In this document: positions 22,469 through 30,488 of the stretch, piece after piece
Layout of the letters: every line of letters begins with the position of its first letter
How positions within the stretch are numbered: position 1 is the stretch's first letter
From: Lachnospiraceae bacterium UBA1721
Lineage (GTDB): Bacteria > Bacillota > Clostridia > Lachnospirales > Lachnospiraceae
Assembly (NCBI GenBank): GCA_002317155.1
Contig: DCIR01000064.1
Span: 1-31,153 of the forward strand
DNA length: 31,153 bases
Direction of reading: 5' to 3'
Position numbers and translations under genes: made by a program
Notes under the pieces: model-generated
The model's database searches: none
What the model was told of the DNA's origin: nothing
What the model saw: only the letters and a program-made list of their open reading frames with translations

Positions 22469-24511
22469 TTATTCCGCAAGTTCTTCCCATTCTTCATAGA
22501 GTTTTTCGAGAGAAGATTCCAGTTCGTTTCGTTTTTTTGAAAGATCCTGTAAAAGGGCAACATTGTTACCGTTTGATGGATCTGATAATTGAGCATCACA
22601 GTCAGCCAGTTCGGTTTCGAGATTGGCTATTTTTTCTTCGCATTTTTTTAAGGCATTTTCTTTTTTGCGAAGCAGAGCCTGTTGTTCTTTCTGCGCTTTC
22701 CAATCAGCTGCGGACGATTCTGATGATGAAGAAGCAGATCCAGAATTTACAGCTGACATAGTAGATGAACCGTTGTGTGCGATTTCGACAGTACCGGATT
22801 TTTCGGTAGCACCGGATGTTCCGGTTATACCATTTGACACGATGTTGCCGACAGTTCCGATGGTATCGGCACCGATTATTCCACTTTTTCTTGCTGCTGC
22901 GAGCACAGTATCTCTCTTTTCAAGATAGTACTCATAGTTACCTATATACTGAACGAAGTTTCCTTCCGTTAATTCCATGATTCTTGACGCTGTTTTATTG
23001 ATAAAATATCGATCATGCGATACATAGAGGACTGTACCTTCATAACTGTTGATGGCAGTCTCTAATATTTCCTTGGATTGGATATCCAGGTGGTTGGTAG
23101 GCTCATCGAGGATGAGGAAATTGCAATCGCTGAGCATAAGCTTAGCTAATGATACACGACCACGTTCACCACCGCTTAAGTCACGAATAAGCTTGAATAC
23201 ATCATCACCGGTGAAAAGAAAGGCTGCAAGTGTATTTCTTATTTCTGTGATTGTAAGATATGGATAGTCATCAGCTATTTCATCATAGAGTGTTTTCTCG
23301 GGATGGAGAACATGGTGCTCCTGATCGTAGTATCCAATCTCAACTTTTGAGCCGAGAGTAAAGCTGCCGGAATCAGCAGTCTCGAGCTCATTGAGTATTT
23401 TTAGAAGAGTGGTTTTGCCGGTTCCGTTATTGCCAAGGATTGCTACATGTTCGCCTCTTTTGATTTCAAAATTGGCGTTGGAAAATAGTCTTAGATCACC
23501 GTAGCTTTTTGCAAGATTTTCTACACGAAGAACATCTTCACCGCTTTGGCAATGAGGTGTAAGAACAAGCTTCATATCTGCGTTTACTTCTGCAGGTTTT
23601 TCAAGACGTTCTACCTTGCCGAGCATTTTTTCACGGCTTTCGGCTCGCTTGATGGATTTTTCACGGTTAAAGGACTTGAGTTTTTCTATTACAGCTTCCT
23701 GATGCTTGATATCACGCTGCTGGTTGAGATATGCGCGCAGTTCGGTTATGCGAAGCTGTTCTTTCTTTACAGAATAATCAGAGTAATTGCCGGTAAAAAC
23801 GGTGCAATGTCCGCGCTCCAGCTCGATAACCTTGGTTGCGATTTTATCAAGAAAATATCTGTCGTGAGATACTATGAGTACAGCGCCCTTGTAATTTTTA
23901 AGGTATCCCTCTAACCAGTTGATAGAATTAAGGTCAAGGTGGTTGGTGGGCTCGTCGAGGATGATAAGATCAGGAGAAGCAAGGAGCATTTTACCTAATG
24001 CAACGCGTGTCTTCTGACCGCCGGAAAGGGTGCTTATTTTTTTATCGAATTCACTGTCGGAAAATCCGAGACCGTTCAATACACCCTTGAGCTCGCTCAT
24101 ATAAGTTTCTCCTCCGAGAAGAGAGAAATTATGCTGAAGAGAGTGGTAGCGTTCAATAAGGGTATCAAGCTCGTCGCCTGTGACAACAGACATTTGGTTT
24201 TCATAGTCGCGAAGGCGCTGCTCCATATTTATGACATCACGCTTTACTTCCAATAGCTCATCATAAATAGTGTTTTCTGTGTTGACTGAAGCATTCTGGG
24301 CCAGATATCCGAAGGTTTTGTCTTTCTCAAAAGCAATCACGCCGCTGTCCGGTTCGAGCTCACCTACGATGGTGCGCAGGAGAGTGGTTTTTCCGGCACC
24401 GTTTATTCCTACAATGGCGGCTTTTTCATTATTTTCTATATGGAAACTGACAGAGTTAAGTACTACTCCGGTTACAAATTCAACTGTAATATTCTGACAG
24501 GATAAAAGCAT
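22469..24511 (-). CDS. ABC-F family ATPase (ribosome-associated)
   Basis: A 680-residue cytosolic protein with two ABC domains and no membrane segment. Domain 1 has Walker A GINGAGKTT at 35-43, LSGGQKTRVALGKMLL and LDEPTNHLD; domain 2 has GNNGTGKTT, LSGGERGRVSLAKLML and LDEPTNHLD. ABC-F proteins act in the ribosomal E site on stalled or drug-bound ribosomes. The second domain is followed by a Ser/Gly/Thr-rich linker (about 544-602) and a C-terminal coiled coil (about 603-680), as in Uup/YdiF-type members. Start ATG 24511 is chosen because AGGTGA lies 6 nt upstream; the GTG nine bases earlier would overlap it. Divergent from rex. Subtype and any antibiotic-protection role cannot be decided here. 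Confidence 0.93.
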   Translation of the reverse strand: MLLSCQNITVEFVTGVVLNSVSFHIENNEKAAIVGINGAGKTTLLRTIVGELEPDSGVIAFEKDKTFGYLAQNASVNTENTIYDELLEVKRDVINMEQRLRDYENQMSVVTGDELDTLIERYHSLQHNFSLLGGETYMSELKGVLNGLGFSDSEFDKKISTLSGGQKTRVALGKMLLASPDLIILDEPTNHLDLNSINWLEGYLKNYKGAVLIVSHDRYFLDKIATKVIELERGHCTVFTGNYSDYSVKKEQLRITELRAYLNQQRDIKHQEAVIEKLKSFNREKSIKRAESREKMLGKVERLEKPAEVNADMKLVLTPHCQSGEDVLRVENLAKSYGDLRLFSNANFEIKRGEHVAILGNNGTGKTTLLKILNELETADSGSFTLGSKVEIGYYDQEHHVLHPEKTLYDEIADDYPYLTITEIRNTLAAFLFTGDDVFKLIRDLSGGERGRVSLAKLMLSDCNFLILDEPTNHLDIQSKEILETAINSYEGTVLYVSHDRYFINKTASRIMELTEGNFVQYIGNYEYYLEKRDTVLAAARKSGIIGADTIGTVGNIVSNGITGTSGATEKSGTVEIAHNGSSTMSAVNSGSASSSSESSAADWKAQKEQQALLRKKENALKKCEEKIANLETELADCDAQLSDPSNGNNVALLQDLSKKRNELESSLEKLYEEWEELAE

Positions 24512-24577
24512 AAAAATCACCTATATTTATTGATAAAAATTAAGTCTTCTTTACTATAACATATATTTGATAATTTC

Positions 24578-24607
24578 TTGACAAAGTATCAATATTTTTC
24601 ATAAAAT
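24578..24607 (+). promoter_or_regulatory. Promoter of rex (TTGACA-N18-TAAAAT)
   Basis: Perfect -35 TTGACA at 24578-24583 and TAAAAT at 24602-24607 with 18-bp spacing. The start would be near 24614, just before the putative Rex operator. Confidence 0.6.
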
Positions 24608-24617
24608 ATATTGGTAA

Positions 24618-24651
24618 AAAAATAACAATATTGTTGCAAAAATAACAATAT
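24618..24651. promoter_or_regulatory. Putative Rex operator with 20-bp direct repeat
   Basis: TTGTTG-N6-TAACAA at 24631-24648 matches the Rex consensus TTGTTA-N6-TAACAA at 11 of 12 fixed positions. The 14-mer aaaaataacaatat is repeated at 24618-24631 and 24638-24651, exactly two helical turns apart, and aacaatattgtt (24624-24635) is a perfect palindrome. The site covers the start of the rex transcript, so autorepression relieved by NADH is likely. Confidence 0.72.
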
Positions 24652-24674
24652 GAGTGGGAAGAGTGTGACTAACA

Positions 24675-25319
24675 ATGCAGGAAAAAGGAATATCACAGGC
24701 AGTTATAGGTAGATTACCGAGATACTTGAGATACCTTGGCGATCTTAAGGAGAGAAATATCGAGAGAATATCTTCTCAGGAGCTTAGCAGCCTTATGAAT
24801 GTTACAGCTTCACAGATACGTCAGGATTTTAATAATTTTGGTGGATTCGGACAGCAGGGATATGGCTATAATGTCGATTATCTCTACGATGAAATCAGTA
24901 AAATACTTGGCCTTGATCACAGCCACAGTTTTGTTATTATTGGAGCAGGAAATCTGGGAAAAGCACTTGGTAATTATCTTAATTTTGAGCGCCGTGGCTT
25001 TATTTTTAAGGGTATGTTTGATAAGAACCCCGAACTGATCGGTCAGATGGTCAGAGATGTTGAAATCAGACCGATGGAAGAGCTTGAAGTTTTTCTCAGA
25101 GAGAATACAATAGATATAGCAGTGTTGACTATCCCTAAGACGGGAGCGGTCGGACTGGTAGATACTTTAGTTGATAACGGAATTAAGGCTATATGGAATT
25201 TTGCACATGTTGATTTGGATGTTCCTAAGGGTGTGCAGGTTGAAAATGTTCATCTGTCAGATAGTCTTATGAAGCTTTCTTATAATATCAGTCGTTATAA
25301 TGACAGTAAGGAAAATTAA
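24675..25319 (+). CDS. rex: Redox-sensing transcriptional repressor Rex
   Basis: A 214-residue homodimeric repressor that senses the NADH/NAD+ ratio and controls fermentation and hydrogenase genes in Firmicutes. The N-terminal winged helix (about 10-75) contains SSQELSSLMNVTASQIRQDF and the hallmark FGGFGQQGYGYNV. The Rossmann domain has GAGNLG at 90-95 and the C-terminal swapped helix ends VHLSDSLMKLSYNI. Length is standard. A Rex-type operator sits upstream. The coiled-coil gene follows after 10 bp. Confidence 0.97.
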   Translation: MQEKGISQAVIGRLPRYLRYLGDLKERNIERISSQELSSLMNVTASQIRQDFNNFGGFGQQGYGYNVDYLYDEISKILGLDHSHSFVIIGAGNLGKALGNYLNFERRGFIFKGMFDKNPELIGQMVRDVEIRPMEELEVFLRENTIDIAVLTIPKTGAVGLVDTLVDNGIKAIWNFAHVDLDVPKGVQVENVHLSDSLMKLSYNISRYNDSKEN

Positions 25320-25329
25320 GAGGTAGCTT

Positions 25330-26001
25330 ATGGCAAATTCATCCGGAAAGTCAAAAGAATCAGTTTTTGATAAAGCATTGACAGGAAGAGATATTCCTGT
25401 GCTTACACTGGATAATAAGTGGTATCGCCTTTTGGATGAAGTTGGCAGAGAAAATGTTAAGCCTCTTGAGAATAAGCTTAACGAATTATTGAAGGCACAG
25501 GGCCGTACTAATTCGCAGATAAAAGATATAAAGAAGCTGAAAAAGAGACTCATGGGGGATATCGTATCTTTTGCGGATGAAAATTCCGAGATGGACAGAA
25601 CAGCGGCCGAAAAGAAGATTGCAGAGAACAAGAAGCTTCTTGAAGAATGTAATCAAAAGCTTGATGAGTATCAGGAAGAGCTGGCAGACTATCCGTATAA
25701 GATTGATGAGATAAATAAGCAGCTCATGATTCTTACCATGGAGCATTGCTATGAGACAATGCAGGATAATACCGATGAGATAGAGCAGCTCGAGGATTGG
25801 GTGACTCAGGTAAGGATTGAGTTAAAAAAGAATCTGATTCGTAAGCAGGAAAAAGAAGCCAAAAATCATGAGATATATTCATATATGCATGATATATTCG
25901 GACCTGAAGTTGTAGATATGTTTGACCTAAGATATAATCCCGAAGAACAGCATCCTATGACTAAGAGTGAGCTGGAACAGAAAAATCAGGAAGCTGAATA
26001 G
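25330..26001 (+). CDS. Conserved coiled-coil protein of unknown function
   Basis: A 223-residue hydrophilic protein I cannot assign. It has no signal peptide or membrane segment. A short N-terminal region (1-45, containing IPVLTLDNKWYRLL) precedes long heptad-like helices over about 45-130 and 140-180, rich in Lys and Glu; the C-terminal 40 residues contain HDIFGPEVVDMFDLRYNP. It starts 10 bp after rex behind AAGAGG and is surely co-transcribed. The layout suggests a structural or scaffold protein. A link to redox control is only positional. Confidence 0.75.
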   Translation: MANSSGKSKESVFDKALTGRDIPVLTLDNKWYRLLDEVGRENVKPLENKLNELLKAQGRTNSQIKDIKKLKKRLMGDIVSFADENSEMDRTAAEKKIAENKKLLEECNQKLDEYQEELADYPYKIDEINKQLMILTMEHCYETMQDNTDEIEQLEDWVTQVRIELKKNLIRKQEKEAKNHEIYSYMHDIFGPEVVDMFDLRYNPEEQHPMTKSELEQKNQEAE

Positions 26002-26099
26002 AAATGCATCCGATAATATATTAAAGAATGCATTGAATTATTAGTAAAAACAGGTTCAAAATTAAGTACATGCTGTGTGGCTCGAATGCGAGGATTACT

Positions 26100-27056
26100 A
26101 TGGCAGACATAAACATTAATAAAATATATACAAGCAAAAAGGCACCTTCAGAATTGCTTCCGCCTCGTGACAGCGAGGGACACAAGGGAACATTCGGAAA
26201 GGTGCTTTTAATTGCGGGAAGCCGGAATATGGCCGGGGCTGCTATTTTGGCTGCCAGATCTGCATACAGAACCGGTGCGGGAATGGTAAAGGTAATATCG
26301 CCGGAGTGTAATCGTGTGATTATACAAATAGCGATTCCTGAGGCTTTATATATGCCTTCGGAATCTTCAGAGGAAGAGTGGATAAAAGCATTTGAGTGGT
26401 GCGACTGTATCGGTATTGGTTCCGGAATCGGAACGGATGAGAATGCATGCGAATCATTGAAGAAAGCATTGACTCTGACCGATAAGCCGATATTGATTGA
26501 TGCTGACGGATTAAATATTCTGAATGAAGTTATCGGAAATATAAACGTAGAAGACAGGGATATAGTAATGACGCCTCATATGGGCGAATTGAATCGTTTG
26601 GTAAAATCATTGGAAGCACAGAGTGAGGAATCAAAACAATCGGGCTTTGCTATATCAGAAGGTAAGACGTTAGAGCATTTAAATATTGCAGCAACGGAAG
26701 ATAAGTCACTGAAGCAAATATATTCTGCTGCGTTTGTATCTGAACATTATAAATCGGTTCTTGTGGCAAAAAGTGCAGATACATATGTTGTTGATGCTTG
26801 TAAGAGATATTCAGATGGTGAAGTGTTTAAGAATGATCGCGGCAACAGCGGTATGGCGACAGCAGGAAGCGGTGATGTACTTGCAGGTTGTATAGTAGCG
26901 CTAATGGGTCAGGGCATGAATCCATATGAAGCGGCATGTACCGGTGTACAGTTACATGCACTGGCAGGTGACAGAGCGGCTCTTTATAAGAGTGAAGCAT
27001 GGATAATGGCCGGTGATATATGTGACAACATTGGGCTGAATATTAATAACGCATAA
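26100..27056 (+). CDS. nnrD: ADP/ATP-dependent NAD(P)H-hydrate dehydratase
   Basis: Repairs the damaged cofactor (S)-NAD(P)HX by ATP- or ADP-dependent dehydration in the cytosol. The 318-residue ribokinase-like domain shows GHKGTFGKVLLIAGSRNMAG near residues 27-46, GTGAGMVKV-like RTGAGMVKVI, DADGLNIL, TPHMGELNRL and NDRGNSGMATAGSGDVLAG. The YjeF N-terminal epimerase domain (NnrE), often fused in bacteria, is absent, so the epimerase is separate or missing. A hydrophilic stretch at about 180-205 is an insertion. Start ATG 26100 is preferred: GCGAGGA precedes it, while the in-frame ATG at 26070 has no ribosome binding site. alr follows after 14 bp. Confidence 0.92.
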   Translation: MADININKIYTSKKAPSELLPPRDSEGHKGTFGKVLLIAGSRNMAGAAILAARSAYRTGAGMVKVISPECNRVIIQIAIPEALYMPSESSEEEWIKAFEWCDCIGIGSGIGTDENACESLKKALTLTDKPILIDADGLNILNEVIGNINVEDRDIVMTPHMGELNRLVKSLEAQSEESKQSGFAISEGKTLEHLNIAATEDKSLKQIYSAAFVSEHYKSVLVAKSADTYVVDACKRYSDGEVFKNDRGNSGMATAGSGDVLAGCIVALMGQGMNPYEAACTGVQLHALAGDRAALYKSEAWIMAGDICDNIGLNINNA

Positions 27057-27070
27057 GCGGAGGAAAAGTT

Positions 27071-28264
27071 ATGTGGGGCCAGTCAAAGGAAGATATAGAA
27101 AAGAGATTGTTAACTCTTCAGCGAGGCTATGCCAAAATAGATCTTGATGCAATTGAGAGTAACATGGACAGTATGCATGCTAATATTGCACCGGGTACAA
27201 AAATGCTTGGTGTAATAAAGACAAATGGTTACGGCCATGGAGCTGTTCAGATTGCTAAAATATTGGAAGATAAGGAATATGTATTCGGATATGCAGTAGC
27301 CGCTGTCGAGGAAGGTTATAAGTTACGTGATGAAGGTATTGATAAGCCGATACTGGTGCTTGGTTATACATTTCCTTACTGCTATGAGGAAATGATAAAT
27401 CAAAATATCAGACCTGCGGTGTTTAGATTAGATATGCTTGATGAATTGTCAAAGGCAGCATGTAAGGTTGGCAAAAAGGCTAAAATTCATATTAAGGTTG
27501 ATACCGGAATGGGTAGAATCGGTATCAGTCCTGATGATGAAGGTATTAATTTTGTAAGGTCGGCGCTTTCATGTGAGAATCTTGAAATAGAAGGTATTTT
27601 TACTCATTTTGCAAAAGCAGATGAGTATGATAAAACCAATGTAAACGGACAGATTGAAAAGTTTAAGAATTTTGTCAATAGAATTGAGACAGAGCTTGGT
27701 TACAGAGTGCCTATACAGCATTGCTCTAACAGTGCAGGAATTCTTGAACTTCCTCAGGCCAATATGGATATGGTGAGAGCCGGAATAACTCTGTACGGAC
27801 TGATGCCTTCTGATGAAGTTAAGACCGGCAATATTAAGCTTAAGGCAGCTATGTCCCTACACAGTCATATTTCATATATTAAGACTGTTCATGCAGGACA
27901 GAGTGTAAGCTACGGTGGATTGTTCACAGCTGAAAAAGACACCAAAGTAGCTACCGTACCGCTTGGATACGGAGACGGATATCCGAGGATGCTTACCGGT
28001 AAAGGCAGTGTACTGATTAAGGGAAAGCGTTGCAGAATACTCGGAAGAGTATGTATGGATCAGTTCATGGTTGATGTCAGTGATATTTCGGACATTAAAG
28101 AAGGTGATGAAGTAGTACTCATGGGCTCATCGCAGGGCGAAAGTATTACTGCAGAAGAGATAGGGGCACTGTCGGGAAGATTTAATTATGAGCTTGTTTG
28201 CCTGATTACCCAAAGAGTACCTCGTGTGTATTATTACAGGAACGAGCCTGTATTTATATCATAA
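27071..28264 (+). CDS. alr: Alanine racemase
   Basis: PLP enzyme making D-alanine for peptidoglycan. The 397-residue protein has the PLP lysine at Lys-50 in VIKTNGYGHGA, the second catalytic base Tyr-281 in SVSYGGLF, HCSNSAGIL (217-225), and GYGDGYPR. In most Alr proteins the lysine motif reads VKADAYGHG; TNG in place of ADA is a mild variant. Length is at the long end of normal (about 365-390), with about 18 extra residues at the N-terminus. GGAGG lies 9 nt before the ATG. It is the last gene of the rex-nnrD-alr run; pairing of nnrD with alr is common in Firmicutes. The stop is only 5 nt from the converging AraC gene. Confidence 0.94.
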   Translation: MWGQSKEDIEKRLLTLQRGYAKIDLDAIESNMDSMHANIAPGTKMLGVIKTNGYGHGAVQIAKILEDKEYVFGYAVAAVEEGYKLRDEGIDKPILVLGYTFPYCYEEMINQNIRPAVFRLDMLDELSKAACKVGKKAKIHIKVDTGMGRIGISPDDEGINFVRSALSCENLEIEGIFTHFAKADEYDKTNVNGQIEKFKNFVNRIETELGYRVPIQHCSNSAGILELPQANMDMVRAGITLYGLMPSDEVKTGNIKLKAAMSLHSHISYIKTVHAGQSVSYGGLFTAEKDTKVATVPLGYGDGYPRMLTGKGSVLIKGKRCRILGRVCMDQFMVDVSDISDIKEGDEVVLMGSSQGESITAEEIGALSGRFNYELVCLITQRVPRVYYYRNEPVFIS

Positions 28265-28269
28265 AGAGG

Positions 28270-29058
28270 TTACTGATTCTTTTTAGATTCTTTATGCTTG
28301 GTAACAGTAGGATAGATAGTGGGATGTATTTCGTTTCTGTATGCAGCGGGAGTACATCCCATTTCTTTTTTAAAGCACTGTATAAAGTGACTCTGAGAAG
28401 AAAAGTGGAGATACTCGGCTATCTGAGAAGCTGTGTAATCTGAGAATCTGAGCATGTTGGCAGCAGCCTTAAGGCGCTCGATGCGGATAAAGTCTCCGAG
28501 AGATTTGCCGGTGTTATCTTTGAAAATTTTTGACAAATAGCTTCTGTTGATATTAAGAGCTTCAGATACTGTTTCAACATTTATATCTTCTGTGTAATGC
28601 GAGCAGACATAATTAATCGCCTGAATTGTTCTGAGTGAGTAAACATCATGCTTGGGAAGCTCTGCCATATGCTGGGTAAAATCAATAAGCATTTCACCAT
28701 GGAGCTTTACTACATCGATTGTTTCGATCATTCTGTCGGCCTTGAGAATATAGTAGTCACTCAGAGTGTAAGCAAGCTCATGATCCAAGCCGTGTGTAAT
28801 GCAATATCTTGTTACGAGTGCAATAGAGATAGCAACGTGATATTTGGCATTTTGAAGAGGGTTGTCAGAAAGATGACCATAAATCGGATCTTCATAAACG
28901 TCGGCTTTTTTTTCGCCCATAGCTATTTCTGTGATTTTTTCTATGTTTCCTTCGGCTATAAGGTCATAGAACTGGGTCTCATCATCGTACTGTTTATGAA
29001 TAAGCTGGTTTTCCAGTCTGTTAAAGAACATTGAATTGAATTCACGATTTTGTGCCAT
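28270..29058 (-). CDS. AraC-family transcriptional regulator
   Basis: A 262-residue regulator. The C-terminal AraC double helix-turn-helix covers about residues 145-243, with VETVSEALNINRSYLSKIFKD and the family signature ASQIAEYLHFSSQSHFIQCF followed by KKEMGCTPAAYR. The N-terminal 140 residues lack the cupin barrel of AraC itself and contain the helical stretch NPLQNAKYHVAISIALVTR, seen in many Lachnospiraceae sugar-type regulators; no ligand can be assigned. AGAGG is 7 nt upstream of the start. It is divergent from the GH5 gene across 161 bp and probably activates it. Confidence 0.9.
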   Translation of the reverse strand: MAQNREFNSMFFNRLENQLIHKQYDDETQFYDLIAEGNIEKITEIAMGEKKADVYEDPIYGHLSDNPLQNAKYHVAISIALVTRYCITHGLDHELAYTLSDYYILKADRMIETIDVVKLHGEMLIDFTQHMAELPKHDVYSLRTIQAINYVCSHYTEDINVETVSEALNINRSYLSKIFKDNTGKSLGDFIRIERLKAAANMLRFSDYTASQIAEYLHFSSQSHFIQCFKKEMGCTPAAYRNEIHPTIYPTVTKHKESKKNQ

Positions 29059-29072
29059 GTTCAGCCTCTTTC

Positions 29073-29138
29073 TGCAAAAAAGAATACGAAAATATAAAAC
29101 TTATATATATGATGCAACAAAAATGATATATTTGCAAC
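29073..29138. promoter_or_regulatory. Candidate AraC-type half-sites in the araC/GH5 spacer
   Basis: The hexamer TGCAAC is directly repeated at 29113-29118 and 29133-29138, exactly 20 bp apart, and TGCAA recurs at 29073-29077, 40 bp further. AraC-family proteins bind two direct half-sites on one face of the helix, about 21 bp apart, so the phasing fits. The spacer is otherwise AT-rich and no clear -35/-10 pair was found for the GH5 gene, consistent with an activator-dependent promoter. Confidence 0.5.
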
Positions 29139-29219
29139 GCGATTTGTATATAACTGAGAAGTATTTATTTAGAATTAGCATATAAAATTAATACTCATAT
29201 ACAATCTTAGGAGGTATAT

Positions 29220-30254
29220 ATGTTAAAAGAATTTAAGGGCTATCATAACGGAATCGATCTTGGAGGATGGCTTTCACAGTGCGATCACACCAAGGAAAGA
29301 TATGACAATTTTATTGTAGAGTCAGATTTTGAAGTAGTAAGTAAGTGGGGAGTAGACCACGTAAGAATTCCTGTTGATTATAATCTTGTCGAGGATGAGA
29401 ACGGCAACTATATCGAAGAGGGATTTGCATACATTCAGAAGGCTATCGACTGGTGTGGAAAATACAATCTGAATATGGTACTTGATCTTCACAAGACCTT
29501 TGGTTTTTCTTTTGACAAGGGATACGGAGAGAAGGGATTTTTCGAGAACGAGGATTACCAGGAGCGCTTTTACAGACTTTGGGAGAATTTTGCACAGAGA
29601 TACAGCAAGTATTATGACAGAGTATGCTTTGAGCTTCTTAATGAGGTGACCGAGGCTAAGTATTCAGATACATGGAACAGAATTTCTACTACCTGTATCA
29701 AGAGAATCCGTGCTATTTCTAAGGATGTTAAGATCCTTATCGGCGGATATTGGAATAACAGTGCGGAGACAGTAAAGTATCTTCCTGATCCTGTAGATGA
29801 GAATATTGTTTATAATTTCCATAACTATGATCCTATCGTGTTTACTCATCAGGGAGCTTATTGGATTGACGGTATGCCTGCAGACCTTCGTGTCAGAGAG
29901 AATACTACATTCGGCGAGATGAAAGCTATTATGGAGAAATATATTCCTCAGATGGCAGCAGGCTTTGATATTGTAGGAAAAGCTGACAGAGTACTCGATG
30001 CAGAGTATTTCAAGGAAGTATTTGCTGAGCCTGTAAGAATCGCAGAAGAGAGAGGATGTGCTCTTTATTGCGGCGAATATGGTGTTATCGAGGCAGCAAT
30101 GCCTGAGGATAAGCTTGCATGGTACAAGGCTATTCATGAGGCATTTGAATATTACGGAATCGGAAGAGCTACCTGGAGCTACAAGGAGATGGATTTCGGT
30201 ATCACCAACAAGGAACTTGATGGTGTCAGAGACGAGCTTATTAAGCTGTTCTAA
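29220..30254 (+). CDS. Cytosolic glycoside hydrolase family 5 enzyme
   Basis: A 344-residue (beta/alpha)8 glycosidase of GH5 (cellulase family). Catalytic residues are visible: acid/base Glu-142 in ELLNEV and nucleophile Glu-286 in CGEYGV. Other conserved positions are Arg-49 (VRIPVDY), His-91 (LDLHKT), and HNYDP (201-205). There is no signal peptide, carbohydrate-binding module or linker, so the enzyme acts inside the cell on imported oligosaccharides rather than on polymer. Substrate (cello-, manno- or other beta-glucan oligomers) is not readable. A strong GGAGG lies close (6 nt) to the ATG. Divergent AraC regulator upstream, terminator downstream. Confidence 0.92.
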   Translation: MLKEFKGYHNGIDLGGWLSQCDHTKERYDNFIVESDFEVVSKWGVDHVRIPVDYNLVEDENGNYIEEGFAYIQKAIDWCGKYNLNMVLDLHKTFGFSFDKGYGEKGFFENEDYQERFYRLWENFAQRYSKYYDRVCFELLNEVTEAKYSDTWNRISTTCIKRIRAISKDVKILIGGYWNNSAETVKYLPDPVDENIVYNFHNYDPIVFTHQGAYWIDGMPADLRVRENTTFGEMKAIMEKYIPQMAAGFDIVGKADRVLDAEYFKEVFAEPVRIAEERGCALYCGEYGVIEAAMPEDKLAWYKAIHEAFEYYGIGRATWSYKEMDFGITNKELDGVRDELIKLF

Positions 30255-30305
30255 TTTATAAGCTGTCAAAGTGAAAAAATAGCGAAAATATAAGTAAAAT
30301 CAACG

Positions 30306-30331
30306 AAAAACCCCTTGCGCGAGGGGTTTTT
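30306..30331 (+). terminator. Rho-independent terminator after the GH5 gene
   Basis: A 10-bp perfect stem aaaaacccct (30306-30315) with aggggttttt (30322-30331), loop tgcgcg, with a terminal T run. It overlaps the -35 box proposed for rpsB. Confidence 0.9.
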
Positions 30332-30343
30332 CTGTGTTATTAT
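30315..30343 (+). promoter_or_regulatory. Putative rpsB promoter (TTGCGC-N17-TATTAT)
   Basis: TTGCGC at 30315-30320 lies in the loop and descending strand of the preceding terminator, followed after 17 bp by TATTAT at 30338-30343. The start would be near 30350, giving a leader of about 140 nt. The -35 is imperfect. Confidence 0.5.
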
Positions 30344-30349
30344 CGCAAT

Positions 30350-30488
30350 GTTGTGTAAAAAATCACGTGTGTCCTATTTGCAGTTGGTGCGAGAGATGAT
30401 TTCGTAGGCTGCAGAGTGGTCGCAACCGTTAACGCCGGGGGCGATGCAAACGGAGCACGGAAGAACAAAACCTAATGGAGGTATTAAA
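30350..30488 (+). promoter_or_regulatory. Structured leader of rpsB (possible S2 autoregulatory element)
   Basis: About 140 nt, more GC-rich than other spacers here, with no reading frame. Pairings seen: tgcag (30379-30383) with ctgca (30409-30413); gcga (30389-30392) and gtt (30383-30385) with tcgcaac (30420-30426), an alternative to the first; and cgcc with ggcg around 30433-30443. Ribosomal protein operons in Firmicutes are often controlled by the protein binding its own leader; whether this is such an element needs covariation. GGAGG at 30476-30480 is the ribosome binding site. Confidence 0.5.

Noticed and set aside
22623..22928. 101-codon plus-strand frame opposite the ABC-F linker
   Set aside because: It arises from the repetitive linker codons on the other strand; no ribosome binding site.
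29664..30269. 201-codon frame antisense to the GH5 gene
   Set aside because: It begins in the spacer after the GH5 stop and runs over conserved GH5 codons; there is no start signal.
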